Origin: Evansella vedderi
GTDB lineage: Bacteria; Bacillota; Bacilli; Bacillales; Salisediminibacteriaceae
Direction of reading: 5' to 3'
Assembly: GCF_030813435.1 (NCBI RefSeq)
Contig: NZ_JAUSUG010000002.1
Location: forward strand, 62,001 to 126,000
DNA length: 64,000 nt
This document shows positions 36,443-45,102 of this stretch, one piece after another. The notes under the pieces were generated by a model. That model saw nothing but the letters and a program-made list of their open reading frames with translations, made no database searches and had not been told where the DNA came from. The position numbers were made by a program, and so were the translations under genes. How positions within the stretch are numbered: position 1 is the first letter of the stretch; each line of letters begins with the position of its first letter.

Positions 36443-37834
36443 TTAGTTAGAGCCATAAACTTCGTCAATTGCTGCCTGGAACTGAGTTGAAAATGTTTCA
36501 ATAACTGTGGATACCGAATTACCACTTAACAATTCAGCTTCGAAATCCCAATACCCAAAATTCGGGAAGGTATCATGAGCTAGTACAACTAGGTTAGGTT
36601 GAACAAGCAAAAGGTTATCAATGTCATCTTGGTTAGAGAAGTTGGTCTCGAAACTCGCCTGTCCAGGGTAATCATAAATGGAATCAATATCATTTATTTT
36701 CTCCCAGATATACAATAACTGTTCAGGATTTTCTACCGTCCTTGGAATCGCCAAAGCTTGTAATGCTGGTTCAGCAGAATGATAGGTAGTAGCGCTCGGC
36801 CCTTTCGGGAAAGGAATAAATCCAATATCATAATCAGGCATATCGTTATTTAAACCGCCAATTTCATAATATGCACCTGGGTACATCAACGTATTGCCCT
36901 GACGGAAGAACTGACCAGGCTCCGTCCAATCTCCGCCTTCTGTTGGTCTTGCGATTTCTTCTGTCGCTATTTGTGATACAAAATTAAGGGCTTCGACTGT
37001 AGCAGGATCGTCAAGATTTTGCTGATCACCTACAGTAAGACTCGTATTGTTTGAGAATAAAGCATAAAGAAGGACAGAAGGTCTTGCTAGCCCCCATGTA
37101 TTTACCCTGCCGTCATTATTCGTATCTTGATTAGCCTCTTTAGCAACTTCTATGAATGTATCCCAATTCCAATTATCTTCGTTTACATATTCCTGCAGTG
37201 GTTTCATACCTAGTTCATTCATCAAAGTTCTGTTATAGAAAATACCCTGAATTAGATTAGTTTGATCTTCAGTAAAACCATAACCGCGACCTTCATGAAC
37301 GAATAGCTCATTTGTCATTAGCTGGTTGAAAGCATTAGGGTTCTGAGTATATTCGTCGATAGGCCACAACAGATCTTGTTGCACTAACGTTGGAATGGTG
37401 TAGTTTCTACCTAATCGAATGATATCTCCCAATGGGTCTCCTGCTAGTAAAGATGCTGTCACTCTCTCTTGATACTCACCGAAATCGATAGCAATATATT
37501 CAATTTCAAAGTTGTGCTTCTCCATCAATGCTTCAAGATTTTCCTTACGTTGGATACTATCTGGATTGTCTTCTCCAATTGTCATATCCCACCAAGATAC
37601 AACTTTAATTGTTTTTCCTCCCAAGTCAAAATCCATTTCTGGAGTTTGGTAATAGGCAGCTTCTTCCGTTTCTGCATCATCACCAGTTTCTTCTGTTGTA
37701 CCATCTTCAGTAGTAACGTCTGCCTCCTCGGTAGTACCGTCGTCGATTGGAGCTTCACTGGCACTGTCACTGCTGCAAGCTGCAAGAACTAAAAATAACA
37801 CACATAAAAGCAAAAAAACTAAGTTCCTTTTCAT
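36443..37834 (-). CDS. extracellular solute-binding lipoprotein, first gene of nine-gene transport operon
   Basis: 463 residues. Lipoprotein signal FLVLAACSSDS, Cys20, then an acidic Thr/Glu linker (about 30-60). The mature protein is a family-1 sugar-binding protein: ASLLAGDPLGDIIRLGRNYT, GIFYNRTLMNELGMKPLQEY and NTLMYPGAYYEIGGL. It is followed by a hairpin and then by the fused binding protein, two permeases, NHL, YIP1, DUF5696 and two more permeases. It is driven by copy C of the composite promoter with an overlapping cre-like site, which ties the operon to xylan use. Confidence 0.92.
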   Translation of the reverse strand: MKRNLVFLLLCVLFLVLAACSSDSASEAPIDDGTTEEADVTTEDGTTEETGDDAETEEAAYYQTPEMDFDLGGKTIKVVSWWDMTIGEDNPDSIQRKENLEALMEKHNFEIEYIAIDFGEYQERVTASLLAGDPLGDIIRLGRNYTIPTLVQQDLLWPIDEYTQNPNAFNQLMTNELFVHEGRGYGFTEDQTNLIQGIFYNRTLMNELGMKPLQEYVNEDNWNWDTFIEVAKEANQDTNNDGRVNTWGLARPSVLLYALFSNNTSLTVGDQQNLDDPATVEALNFVSQIATEEIARPTEGGDWTEPGQFFRQGNTLMYPGAYYEIGGLNNDMPDYDIGFIPFPKGPSATTYHSAEPALQALAIPRTVENPEQLLYIWEKINDIDSIYDYPGQASFETNFSNQDDIDNLLLVQPNLVVLAHDTFPNFGYWDFEAELLSGNSVSTVIETFSTQFQAAIDEVYGSN

Positions 37835-37879
37835 GTTTAATCCCCCTTATCAAATTGGTTTTTGCTTGTTACACCAATA

Positions 37880-37947
37880 AATATAACGCTTTCATTCAGG
37901 GGGCAACAACCTGCCATAAACTAGCTATTTAACCCATCAAATTCTAG
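37880..37947 (-). promoter_or_regulatory. composite xylan-regulon promoter, copy C
   Basis: Minus strand: CTAGAAT (37941-37947), 5 bases, a 26-base box (37910-37935) starting GGGTTAAATAG and ending GGCAGG, -35 TTGTTG (37904-37909), an 18-base spacer and -10 TATATT (37880-37885). A cre-like TGAAAGCGTTATAT lies at 37881-37894. It drives the nine-gene transport operon, about 45 bases before ATG 37834. Confidence 0.7.
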
Positions 37948-38055
37948 CTAAGCCTATCTATAAATCCTCCTTAGTCACAGCTTTTTTAAAGATATAAACA
38001 TCTGTTTACAATATAAAAAAAAGCACATTTTTTTTGAGTGCTGGATGTTAGATAA

Positions 38056-38069
38056 TGAAAGCGTATTCA
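38056..38069 (+). promoter_or_regulatory. cre-like CcpA site
   Basis: TGAAAGCGTATTCA differs from the cre consensus TGWAANCGNTNWCA at one position. It lies about 50 bases before the regulator at 38117 and about 160 bases before the transport operon's promoter on the other strand. It suggests glucose repression of the regulator. Confidence 0.6.
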
Positions 38070-38116
38070 AATGAGTAGTACATAAAATCTAAAGAATGGA
38101 CTTAGGGGGTATGGTC

Positions 38117-38884
38117 GTGTATAGGATAATGCATGTTGATCCAGATCATTATTCAAGAGAAAAGATGAAGGAAATGCTCGATTGGAAACGTTGCGGTTTT
38201 ACTATGCAGGACCATGCTGACTCGATGCAGAGCGCCTTGGACTTATTTAATAAGCACCAGTACGCACTTATTCTTATTAATATGACCCAATTGAACTATG
38301 AGGGGTTGCAAGTATGTGAACATATCCGAAAGGAAAGTCGAATTCCTATCATCCTTCTTGGAGGAAGCTTGGACTTTCAACTTGTTAGGAAAGCACTGAA
38401 TCTTCAGATCAGTGATTATTTACCTGAACCGGTGGATCCAGATGAATTTAAGTCATGTATATTCACCATTAAGAAGAATTTAGAAGCTAGCTTCCCTATC
38501 GGCGAATGGAATAGGAAACTTGCAAAGCGTTCCATTCATCCTAATAAGTCATCAAACAATATATTAGAAAAGGTAAAGGCTTATGTTGAGGAGGAAATAA
38601 GCGAGAACATTACCTTGAAGAAGATCTCCAAAACATTGAACTATAACTGTTCTTATTTGGGGCAAAAATTTAAAACGCATGAGAAAATGACCTTCAACGA
38701 GTATCTACTGCAACGACGTATGGAAAAAGCCAAACTCCTGCTTGAAAATACAAATATGAAAATTTATGAAATTGCGAATGAAGTGGGCTATATAGAATTA
38801 GACTGGTTCTACAAGAAATTCAAGTCTTACGTAGGCATAAGCGCCACTGAATATAGGAATAGAAAATTATCTATTTCTAAGTAA
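38117..38884 (+). CDS. AraC-type regulator with degenerate (pseudo) receiver domain
   Basis: 255 residues from GTG 38117, placed 6 bases after AGGGGGT; ATG 38096 and 38111 are the other candidates. The start MYRIMHVDPDH keeps acidic residues 8 and 10 of a receiver. The phospho-acceptor position is Asn55 (LILINMTQLNYEG) and the conserved Lys is Glu104 (YLPEPVD). The usual Thr/Ser region reads LLGGSLD. Phosphorylation therefore looks impossible. Residues about 150-250 are the double helix-turn-helix (ITLKKISKTLNYNCSYLGQK, GISATEYRN). No kinase gene is near. It lies between two composite promoters (37880 and 43191), so it is a rival candidate for their activator. Confidence 0.88.
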   Translation: MYRIMHVDPDHYSREKMKEMLDWKRCGFTMQDHADSMQSALDLFNKHQYALILINMTQLNYEGLQVCEHIRKESRIPIILLGGSLDFQLVRKALNLQISDYLPEPVDPDEFKSCIFTIKKNLEASFPIGEWNRKLAKRSIHPNKSSNNILEKVKAYVEEEISENITLKKISKTLNYNCSYLGQKFKTHEKMTFNEYLLQRRMEKAKLLLENTNMKIYEIANEVGYIELDWFYKKFKSYVGISATEYRNRKLSISK

Positions 38885-38913
38885 TTATGAAATGTAACAC
38901 GATGAAGGACGTC

Positions 38914-38943
38914 ATCCTATCATAGATTTGAGACGTTCTTTTA
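38914..38943 (+). terminator. Rho-independent terminator after AraC-type regulator
   Basis: AAGGACGTC (38914-38922) pairs with GACGTTCTT with one G-U pair, then TTATTATG follows. Confidence 0.55.
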
Positions 38944-39000
38944 TTATGCCTCTCAAACTATAATAATCTAGTACATGTACAATACTAGGTTTATAAAATG

Positions 39001-39056
39001 AAGAAGATTGCACCTCTGGATTTTGCATGCTCCAGGATGCAATCTTCTTTTTTTTT
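39001..39056. terminator. strong bidirectional terminator between converging genes
   Basis: AAGAAGATTGCA (39001-39012) pairs perfectly with TGCAATCTTCTT (39038-39049), with an inner CTGGA/TCCAG helix. A run of T follows on the plus strand (to 39056). It lies between the plus-strand regulator and the minus-strand double GH43 gene. Confidence 0.85.
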
Positions 39057-39102
39057 GTTATCTTACCCTACGTTTCTATACTCTCCCTTCTATAATTACA
39101 AC

Positions 39103-42100
39103 TTATTCACTGAACTGCCAGGAATCAAACATAAATAGCTTTTGATTGGACTTTCCTCTATAAACAAAGTACAGGTCATGAACACCTTCAACACCAGAAA
39201 CTTCCGTACTTACATTTGTCCATTGATTCCACCCCGTATTCGGTACAGTGAGTGTCCCAATCAACTTACCGGTAGGATCGCCTAAACGAAGTTCGATCGC
39301 ACTTCCATCTGTTCCACTAGAAACAGATGCAGAAAATTCGGATGCTCCTTCACCGAAATCGACTCCAGAAACTGCCGTCCAATCTCCATTGTTAATGTCA
39401 GTTACTGCTAGATTTGTAGAATGGACAGCATCGTCCTCTTCCGTAACTATCGGTTCAACTTGTATTCCTGCGTTCCATGCAAAGTTCTCCGCCTCAACAC
39501 GTTCAAATGGATTAACATGTTTGATTTGTTCCACCCCTTTCATGTCAGCATTAACCTCTTGAATCGAACCATCTTCATTAAAGTACACGTTATTAAGATG
39601 TGTAGAGCGGTACCCTTTCGGAATTCCCATCTCCTTGGATAAAGTCTGTGCATGATATGCAATGTACCAAGTATCATGGAACTGGAAAATGGCGTGGTGA
39701 TTATTGCCTCCAACCTCAAAGAAGTAGGCTGGATTTTTTAGAATAGTGTCTTGGTACGTCCATGGTCCCATCGGATTATCACTCGTCATGTAAGCAATCT
39801 CTCCTGCTGCTGGACTACCTTCAGGACGAACACCGTTATAGAAATTTGAACAATAGGTGTAGTAATAAATACCGTTTACTTTGTTAATTCCTGAATTCTC
39901 AAACATAAATGGAGCCGGAATAGGAACAGCTTCCCCAACTACACTCACCATATCTTCACCGAGTTCCATGACTCGTGCGGTATTCGGATTTTCATACTCA
40001 CCTTCAGGTATACCACCACCAAAATAGAGATACCCTTTCCCGTCATCGTCTACCAACACTGCAGGATCGAATATCCATGTGACATCCTCCACCCCTGGTG
40101 TGGATCTTGAAATAAGTGGTTCACCAATCGGATCCACCCAAGGTCCTAATGGACTCTCACTTGTTAACACACCGATACCACTGGCATTGTTAGAAAAATA
40201 TAAGAAGAACTTATCTTCTCCATCAATCACTTTGTGTGCAGCTGCAGGTGCCCATGATTGCGTTGCCCATTTAGCAGCGCCGTCTGGACCTGCAACGTTA
40301 ATTACACCATGATCCGTCCAATTTACCAAATCATCAGACGAAATAACCGAAAGCTTGTTAATGTTACCATACGTGTTGTCTATTACGTTGTTATGCTCGT
40401 CATATTCTAGTACATCATTCGTAGCATAGATGTATACCCGATCCTCAAATACGAGAGCAAATGGATCCGCACCAAATTTATGAGAAACAAGGGGGTTTCC
40501 ATTAGGTGGAAGCTTACCAAGTGCACTGTTAGGTGGAGTAAAGTTTACTTTGCTAACCGCACCACGGACATCGTATGCTTCCAATTGACCATCAGAATCG
40601 ACACTCTCCAAATTATTTACCTTAATTTCATCACTCATTATTTCCTTCAACTCCTGTTTTTGCTTAATTTTTATCGTAACCAGTTCCATAGTAGTATCCT
40701 GGTTGGTGAAAAATACAGCAGAATCTTCGTTGTTATGGATCTTAAGTAAAATCCCTTCCTCTACATGCTCAAAAAAGACATTGTCCGCTTGTAAATTATT
40801 CGAATTCGGAATTACCTCCCTAACCTCCATTACCTCAGGAATTTGAATCATCGCATTAATTTCACGGACATCTTTTCCCTCTGGTATGTCATTTAACAGC
40901 AATCGAACATCATAAGTCCTATCCGTTTCCTGACTTAACTCAATAACATCTTCTTTTAAATAGGCTGTCAATTGGGATGGTGTTGTACTTCCTGTTTTCT
41001 CATTGCTGAATTTAAAGAAGTCAAAATCGACATGTCCTCCCTCTATTTGAGTAGCATAATTAAAAAGCGCAAAGCGGTATCCCATGAAATGTGGGAGTGT
41101 ATATTGCATTTGCAATTCCGTTCCAAATTCGGTCCAGTTTGAGCCATTTAAACTATAGAAGAAAGTTGCTGTGTCTGTTAAAAAGTCAAAATCGATTTTT
41201 AGATAAACTAGTTCCTGCTTTAACTCTTTTCTTGCCTTCTCGATACCTTTATCGACCATTACGATAAAACGATCGCTACCTTCTTGCGTAACACCGATAA
41301 ATCCATATTCTTGTTGGAAAGCGGCTAAGCCAGCATAGTCGCCATCGAGCATGCTGCTAGTATCCATAGCAATCCAACCCGAGCTTTCAGGACCTTGACT
41401 TCTCTGAGTTAGTGTATTCCTTGCATGGTGAATATCACTGACAACACCATCTGTCGTCAATCGAAGAAAACCTTTTCTTTCCGTTAGTGACCATTTTGAA
41501 TTGTTTGGATTATGATTCCACTGCCAGTGAAGGCCCAGTTCCGACCCGTTCGGCATCGCTTCTGACAAATCTTCGTTACTTTGAGGACTGGCTTTAATCG
41601 AAACACTATCGAGGTAAAAGTCCATATTGTCATTTACTGGATCTGGATTTTCCGTCCACGGTGTTTCAAAAAATAGTTGCAGCATATTCGGATTGCCATC
41701 AATCGTGAAAGTCCCGGACAGCTCGGTCCATTCTCCTCGCTTTACGGTACCGCGAACCAAGTTAGCATAGCTCGTGTCGCTGCCTTGGATTTTCTTTGCT
41801 GTCAGAACAAATTCCTTCGTTTCAGGTCCTTCTTCATATTTAATTCGAAAATTTGCTTTATATCGTTCGCCTGGCACGATGCGCCCTGTGAAGTTCTGTC
41901 CGATGCCAGCAATGGTAGATGGGCGTTCCGTTATATGGGCGATAAAATTATCCGAATCAGAGTCATCGGGGATAATCGACACTTTAGCTCCATCCTTGGC
42001 CCACCAATCCATGATTCTCATCGAAAAGTCACCATTTTTAACGAGTTCCTCTCCTAGCCCGTTATAAGAAGAGGCAGTCGATTCTGATTGAACTGGCTCC

Positions 42101-43161
42101 CATTCCACGACTACTGGTTCTTCTTGATAGAAATCATCACTCTTTGTTAATTGTGTTGTAAAATTACTAGATCCTGACTTTTCAAACTGCAATGGAACCT
42201 TTCCATCTGCATCTCCAAAAACAGGCCAATCGTCTTCCCAGTGTACTGGAACTAATACAGGAACCCGCCCGACAGCACCATGATCCTGGAAGAGCATGGC
42301 ATACCAATCTCCATCTGGTGTATCTACTAAACCACCTTGGGCTACGCCATTTTGGTTATTGCCCATCGTATCACTGAGGACAAGCTTCCCTTCATACGGA
42401 CCATCAATCTGGTCAGCACGATAAACATACTGCCTTCGAATCTCCCCTGTTTCCCACCAAATAAAGGTAAGGTAATACTTTCCATTGATTTTGTGTGCAT
42501 GTGCACCTTCCATCCCCTCTTTACCAGAAGATAGAATAACCTTGTCCAGGCCGTCAGGGTTGATTGCCTTGTAATCCTCCGTTAACTCCTTGATGTGGAA
42601 GTCTTCCACGCCATAGATGATATAAGCTGTGTCGTCATCATCGAACAGTAAAGTCGGATCGTGCATATACCCTTGAAACTCCGTCCTATCCCAATTTCCA
42701 CTTGGATCTTCTGCGCTGAATAGATAGGTTTTACCTGTATCCAAGGCTGCCGTAAGGACATAAAACGTGCCATTATGGTATTTCAAACTACTCGCCCAAG
42801 TTCCCTGACCATAAGCATTTTGACCATCCCGTAACTGATACGTACTATTCTCCTCAAGCCGATCATATGGGTACCCAATGATCTCCCAATTTACAAGATC
42901 CGTAGACCGCATGATGGGCGATCCAGGCATCATATGCATCGTAGTGCTCACCATATAATAATTATCTTCAACACGGATCACTGAAGGATCAGGCACATCG
43001 GCGTAGATAATCGGATTTGAGGCTATTTCATTGGAGGTAGAGGTGTTTTCCTTACTAGTTGTAGTAACATCACTCGGTCGATTAGACATAATAAGGACTG
43101 CTGCTAAACAACATATTATGACGGCAGATGTAATTACTAATTGTTTATTCTTTATTTTCAA
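39103..43161 (-). CDS. secreted multidomain protein with two GH43 catalytic domains
   Basis: About 1352 residues. The N-terminal hydrophobic segment (about 10-27) is a signal peptide or anchor. First GH43 propeller at about 50-350: IIYADVPDPSVIRVEDNYYM, HDPTLLFDDDDTAYIIYG, EGMEGAHAHKINGKYYL. CBM4/9-like domain at about 370-530 (LVKNGDFSMRIMDWWAKDG). GH43 C-terminal lectin-like domain at about 535-725. A cohesin-like or Ig-like module at about 735-860. Second GH43 domain at about 880-1225 (GADPFALVFEDRVYIYATND, IFDPAVLVDDDGKGYLYFGG). CBM6-like domain from about 1230 (ERVEAENFAWNAGIQ). It is probably a bifunctional arabinoxylan debranching enzyme. I prefer TTG 43161 (AAGGGGG 7 bases before) over ATG 43167. 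Copy D of the composite promoter lies 20 bases upstream. Confidence 0.88.
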   Translation of the reverse strand: MKIKNKQLVITSAVIICCLAAVLIMSNRPSDVTTTSKENTSTSNEIASNPIIYADVPDPSVIRVEDNYYMVSTTMHMMPGSPIMRSTDLVNWEIIGYPYDRLEENSTYQLRDGQNAYGQGTWASSLKYHNGTFYVLTAALDTGKTYLFSAEDPSGNWDRTEFQGYMHDPTLLFDDDDTAYIIYGVEDFHIKELTEDYKAINPDGLDKVILSSGKEGMEGAHAHKINGKYYLTFIWWETGEIRRQYVYRADQIDGPYEGKLVLSDTMGNNQNGVAQGGLVDTPDGDWYAMLFQDHGAVGRVPVLVPVHWEDDWPVFGDADGKVPLQFEKSGSSNFTTQLTKSDDFYQEEPVVVEWEPVQSESTASSYNGLGEELVKNGDFSMRIMDWWAKDGAKVSIIPDDSDSDNFIAHITERPSTIAGIGQNFTGRIVPGERYKANFRIKYEEGPETKEFVLTAKKIQGSDTSYANLVRGTVKRGEWTELSGTFTIDGNPNMLQLFFETPWTENPDPVNDNMDFYLDSVSIKASPQSNEDLSEAMPNGSELGLHWQWNHNPNNSKWSLTERKGFLRLTTDGVVSDIHHARNTLTQRSQGPESSGWIAMDTSSMLDGDYAGLAAFQQEYGFIGVTQEGSDRFIVMVDKGIEKARKELKQELVYLKIDFDFLTDTATFFYSLNGSNWTEFGTELQMQYTLPHFMGYRFALFNYATQIEGGHVDFDFFKFSNEKTGSTTPSQLTAYLKEDVIELSQETDRTYDVRLLLNDIPEGKDVREINAMIQIPEVMEVREVIPNSNNLQADNVFFEHVEEGILLKIHNNEDSAVFFTNQDTTMELVTIKIKQKQELKEIMSDEIKVNNLESVDSDGQLEAYDVRGAVSKVNFTPPNSALGKLPPNGNPLVSHKFGADPFALVFEDRVYIYATNDVLEYDEHNNVIDNTYGNINKLSVISSDDLVNWTDHGVINVAGPDGAAKWATQSWAPAAAHKVIDGEDKFFLYFSNNASGIGVLTSESPLGPWVDPIGEPLISRSTPGVEDVTWIFDPAVLVDDDGKGYLYFGGGIPEGEYENPNTARVMELGEDMVSVVGEAVPIPAPFMFENSGINKVNGIYYYTYCSNFYNGVRPEGSPAAGEIAYMTSDNPMGPWTYQDTILKNPAYFFEVGGNNHHAIFQFHDTWYIAYHAQTLSKEMGIPKGYRSTHLNNVYFNEDGSIQEVNADMKGVEQIKHVNPFERVEAENFAWNAGIQVEPIVTEEDDAVHSTNLAVTDINNGDWTAVSGVDFGEGASEFSASVSSGTDGSAIELRLGDPTGKLIGTLTVPNTGWNQWTNVSTEVSGVEGVHDLYFVYRGKSNQKLFMFDSWQFSE

Positions 43162-43190
43162 GGACATTCCCCCTTACGTTAACTAAAAAA

Positions 43191-43257
43191 ATTGTAACGC
43201 TTGCACAAATAGGGAACAACCTGCGGATTAGTTCCTAATTCACCCTTCAAGTTCTAG
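43191..43257 (-). promoter_or_regulatory. composite xylan-regulon promoter, copy D
   Basis: Minus strand: CTAGAAC (43251-43257), 5 bases, a 26-base box (43220-43245) starting GGGTGAATTAGGAACTA and ending CAGG, -35 TTGTTC (43214-43219), a 17-base spacer and -10 TACAAT (43191-43196). A cre-like TGCAAGCGTTACAA covers 43192-43205. Two GAACT elements 20 bases apart suggest direct-repeat half-sites of an AraC-type activator. It drives the double GH43 gene. Confidence 0.72.
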
Positions 43258-43339
43258 ATTATAGCCAGAGGCTTTTTTTCTAAATCGTTCGTATAACAAA
43301 TATAAAAAGTATAATAAAAATAGCCCTAGATAACTAAGG

Positions 43340-43882
43340 CTAGTTAAGTTCCGGTACTCGTACTATATTTGGATCTGTGAATATATCATATTCATCCCTG
43401 CTAGTAGTGGAAAATTCAGAAATAATAGCACCTTCTTCTCCTGCTTGGAACCAGTGGAGTGTATTTGGCGGTATGGTGTATTGCTCCCCAGCCTGGAGCT
43501 CAATTTCGTGGAAAACGGTATAGTAATCTTCACTTGATTTAGGAAGGTTTGCTTTTATTGTCTCAGGTGCTTCCCCTTCCACATACAACCATACTTTTCC
43601 TTGCCGGCAGCGAAACGTTTCTGTTTTTCCTTCTTTTTCGTTAATTGGCGGATGCTTGTGCTCAGGGCATGTTTGATGGGGAAATAATACTAATTCCTTG
43701 GCACAATAATGTTCATTGTTAATATAGGTTATTACTTGTAACCCTTGGGATTGTAATTCGTTCAATCCAAAATCAGCTACCTCAATGACCTGCTTTTCTT
43801 CTTCTGTTAAAATGATTCCTGCACGTTCTAACAGCTCGACAGTCTTTTGCTGTGCCTGTAAATGCTCCTTCTTTGACAACAT
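43340..43882 (-). CDS. D-lyxose isomerase (cupin type)
   Basis: 180 residues, a single cupin barrel matching bacterial D-lyxose ketol-isomerases. Metal ligands are in CPEHKHPPINEKEGKTETF (His-x-His...Glu), with the last His in the motif IPPNTLHWFQAGEEG. The enzyme interconverts D-lyxose and D-xylulose and often accepts D-mannose. It is the only pentose isomerase recognisable in the window; no xylA or xylB gene is present. A terminator separates it from the Gfo/Idh gene upstream. A weak TAGCC/GGCTA hairpin with U-tract overlaps its stop codon (about 43318-43345). Confidence 0.85.
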   Translation of the reverse strand: MLSKKEHLQAQQKTVELLERAGIILTEEEKQVIEVADFGLNELQSQGLQVITYINNEHYCAKELVLFPHQTCPEHKHPPINEKEGKTETFRCRQGKVWLYVEGEAPETIKANLPKSSEDYYTVFHEIELQAGEQYTIPPNTLHWFQAGEEGAIISEFSTTSRDEYDIFTDPNIVRVPELN

Positions 43883-43911
43883 GATTGGCTCACTCCTTTA
43901 TAAGTTGATAC

Positions 43912-43956
43912 GAAAAAAAGAGTGGCAGCAGTTAACGTTTGTTCCTACTGCCACTC
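43912..43956 (-). terminator. Rho-independent terminator after Gfo/Idh gene
   Basis: Minus strand GAGTGGCAG (43948-43956) pairs perfectly with CTGCCACTC (43920-43928), followed by TTTTTTTCG. Confidence 0.85.
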
Positions 43957-43964
43957 CTGTTAAA

Positions 43965-45068
43965 TTAATTGCTAGATGGGACTGGTGTGTCCGCTGTTTC
44001 AATATGCACGGCCTTCTCTTGAGCTTCTATACATAAGGCAGCGGCCTTAAATGCATGCTCCTGTGTCATGGCATTTTCCGTACCATTTAAGCAATCTAAA
44101 ATGAATGCACCGAAGAATGGATAGCCAACTTTGCCATGGCATTCGAAATGCTTTTCTCCTTGTTGATTAACTAGATATAGGTGATCGCCCGATAAATCCC
44201 GGGCAATATCAATATATTTTCTAACCTCAATATATCCTTCTGTTCCTAAAATAAGCACCCGTCCGTCTCCCCATGTACCTAGTCCATCAGGAGTAAACCA
44301 GTCTACACGGAAGTAAAAGGTTGCCCCATTGTCCGCTACTAAGGTAGCATCACCAAAATCCTGGAATTTAGGGTAATCCTTAAAGTTATAGTTTGCTACT
44401 TTACTATGAAGGACTTGGGCGTCCTTTGCTCCTGTATAATGGAGAAATTGTTCAATTTGATGGCTTCCGATATCACATAAAATACCACCATAAAATTCTG
44501 GATCAAAGAACCAGTCAGGTCTGCTTTTTGGATTGGCGCGATGTGGACCAGTACCAATCACTTGAATAACCCGGCCAATCGCTCCTTCTTCAATAAGCTG
44601 ACCAGCAAAGATGGCACTTTCTACATGGAGGCGTTCACTGTAGTAAATCCCCCACTTCAAACCTGTTTCTTTCGTTTTGGCCTTCGCCTTTTCCAACTGT
44701 TCCATCGTTGTAAAAGCTGGCTTATCTACAAAGTAATGCTTACCATGATCTAAAGCTTTAAGTCCTAAGGCAGCTCGGTCTGAAGGAATACTTGCCCCAG
44801 CAATTAAGGTAATCGTAGGATCTTGGAGTATCTCTTCCTCTGATTTTGCTACCTTTGCCTGAGGGAATTTATTAACAAACCCTTCCACCTTTTTTGGATC
44901 TGGATCATAAACGGCAACAAGTTCTCCTCCTGCTTCGATTAATCCATTACACATCCCATATATATGACCGTGGTCTAAGCCTATAGCTGCAAAAAGAAAT
45001 TCCCCTGCTTCCACCACCTTGCTTACTTTCCCTTTCGGTGCATAATTCATTCCGTCCTGTTTACTCAA
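43965..45068 (-). CDS. Gfo/Idh/MocA family oxidoreductase
   Basis: 367 residues. The glycine-rich loop is modified (FAAIGLDHGHIYGMCNGL) and the EKP motif reads DKP (115-117), a conservative variant with Lys kept. The C-terminal domain includes GPHRANPKSRPDWFFDPEFY, then GGILCDIGSHQIEQFLHYTG, with the pocket Asp and His. It lies 34 bases after the other Gfo/Idh gene of the xynB operon, so the two are co-expressed. The divergent cofactor loop suggests a separate subfamily from its neighbour. Confidence 0.88.
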   Translation of the reverse strand: MSKQDGMNYAPKGKVSKVVEAGEFLFAAIGLDHGHIYGMCNGLIEAGGELVAVYDPDPKKVEGFVNKFPQAKVAKSEEEILQDPTITLIAGASIPSDRAALGLKALDHGKHYFVDKPAFTTMEQLEKAKAKTKETGLKWGIYYSERLHVESAIFAGQLIEEGAIGRVIQVIGTGPHRANPKSRPDWFFDPEFYGGILCDIGSHQIEQFLHYTGAKDAQVLHSKVANYNFKDYPKFQDFGDATLVADNGATFYFRVDWFTPDGLGTWGDGRVLILGTEGYIEVRKYIDIARDLSGDHLYLVNQQGEKHFECHGKVGYPFFGAFILDCLNGTENAMTQEHAFKAAALCIEAQEKAVHIETADTPVPSSN

Positions 45069-45102
45069 AATTACTCCCCCTTAAACAATGATCATTGTAG
45101 AT

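Noticed and set aside
39248-42534. Long antisense open frames opposite the double GH43 gene
   Set aside because: They lie wholly within a gene with full domain support and have no start signals.
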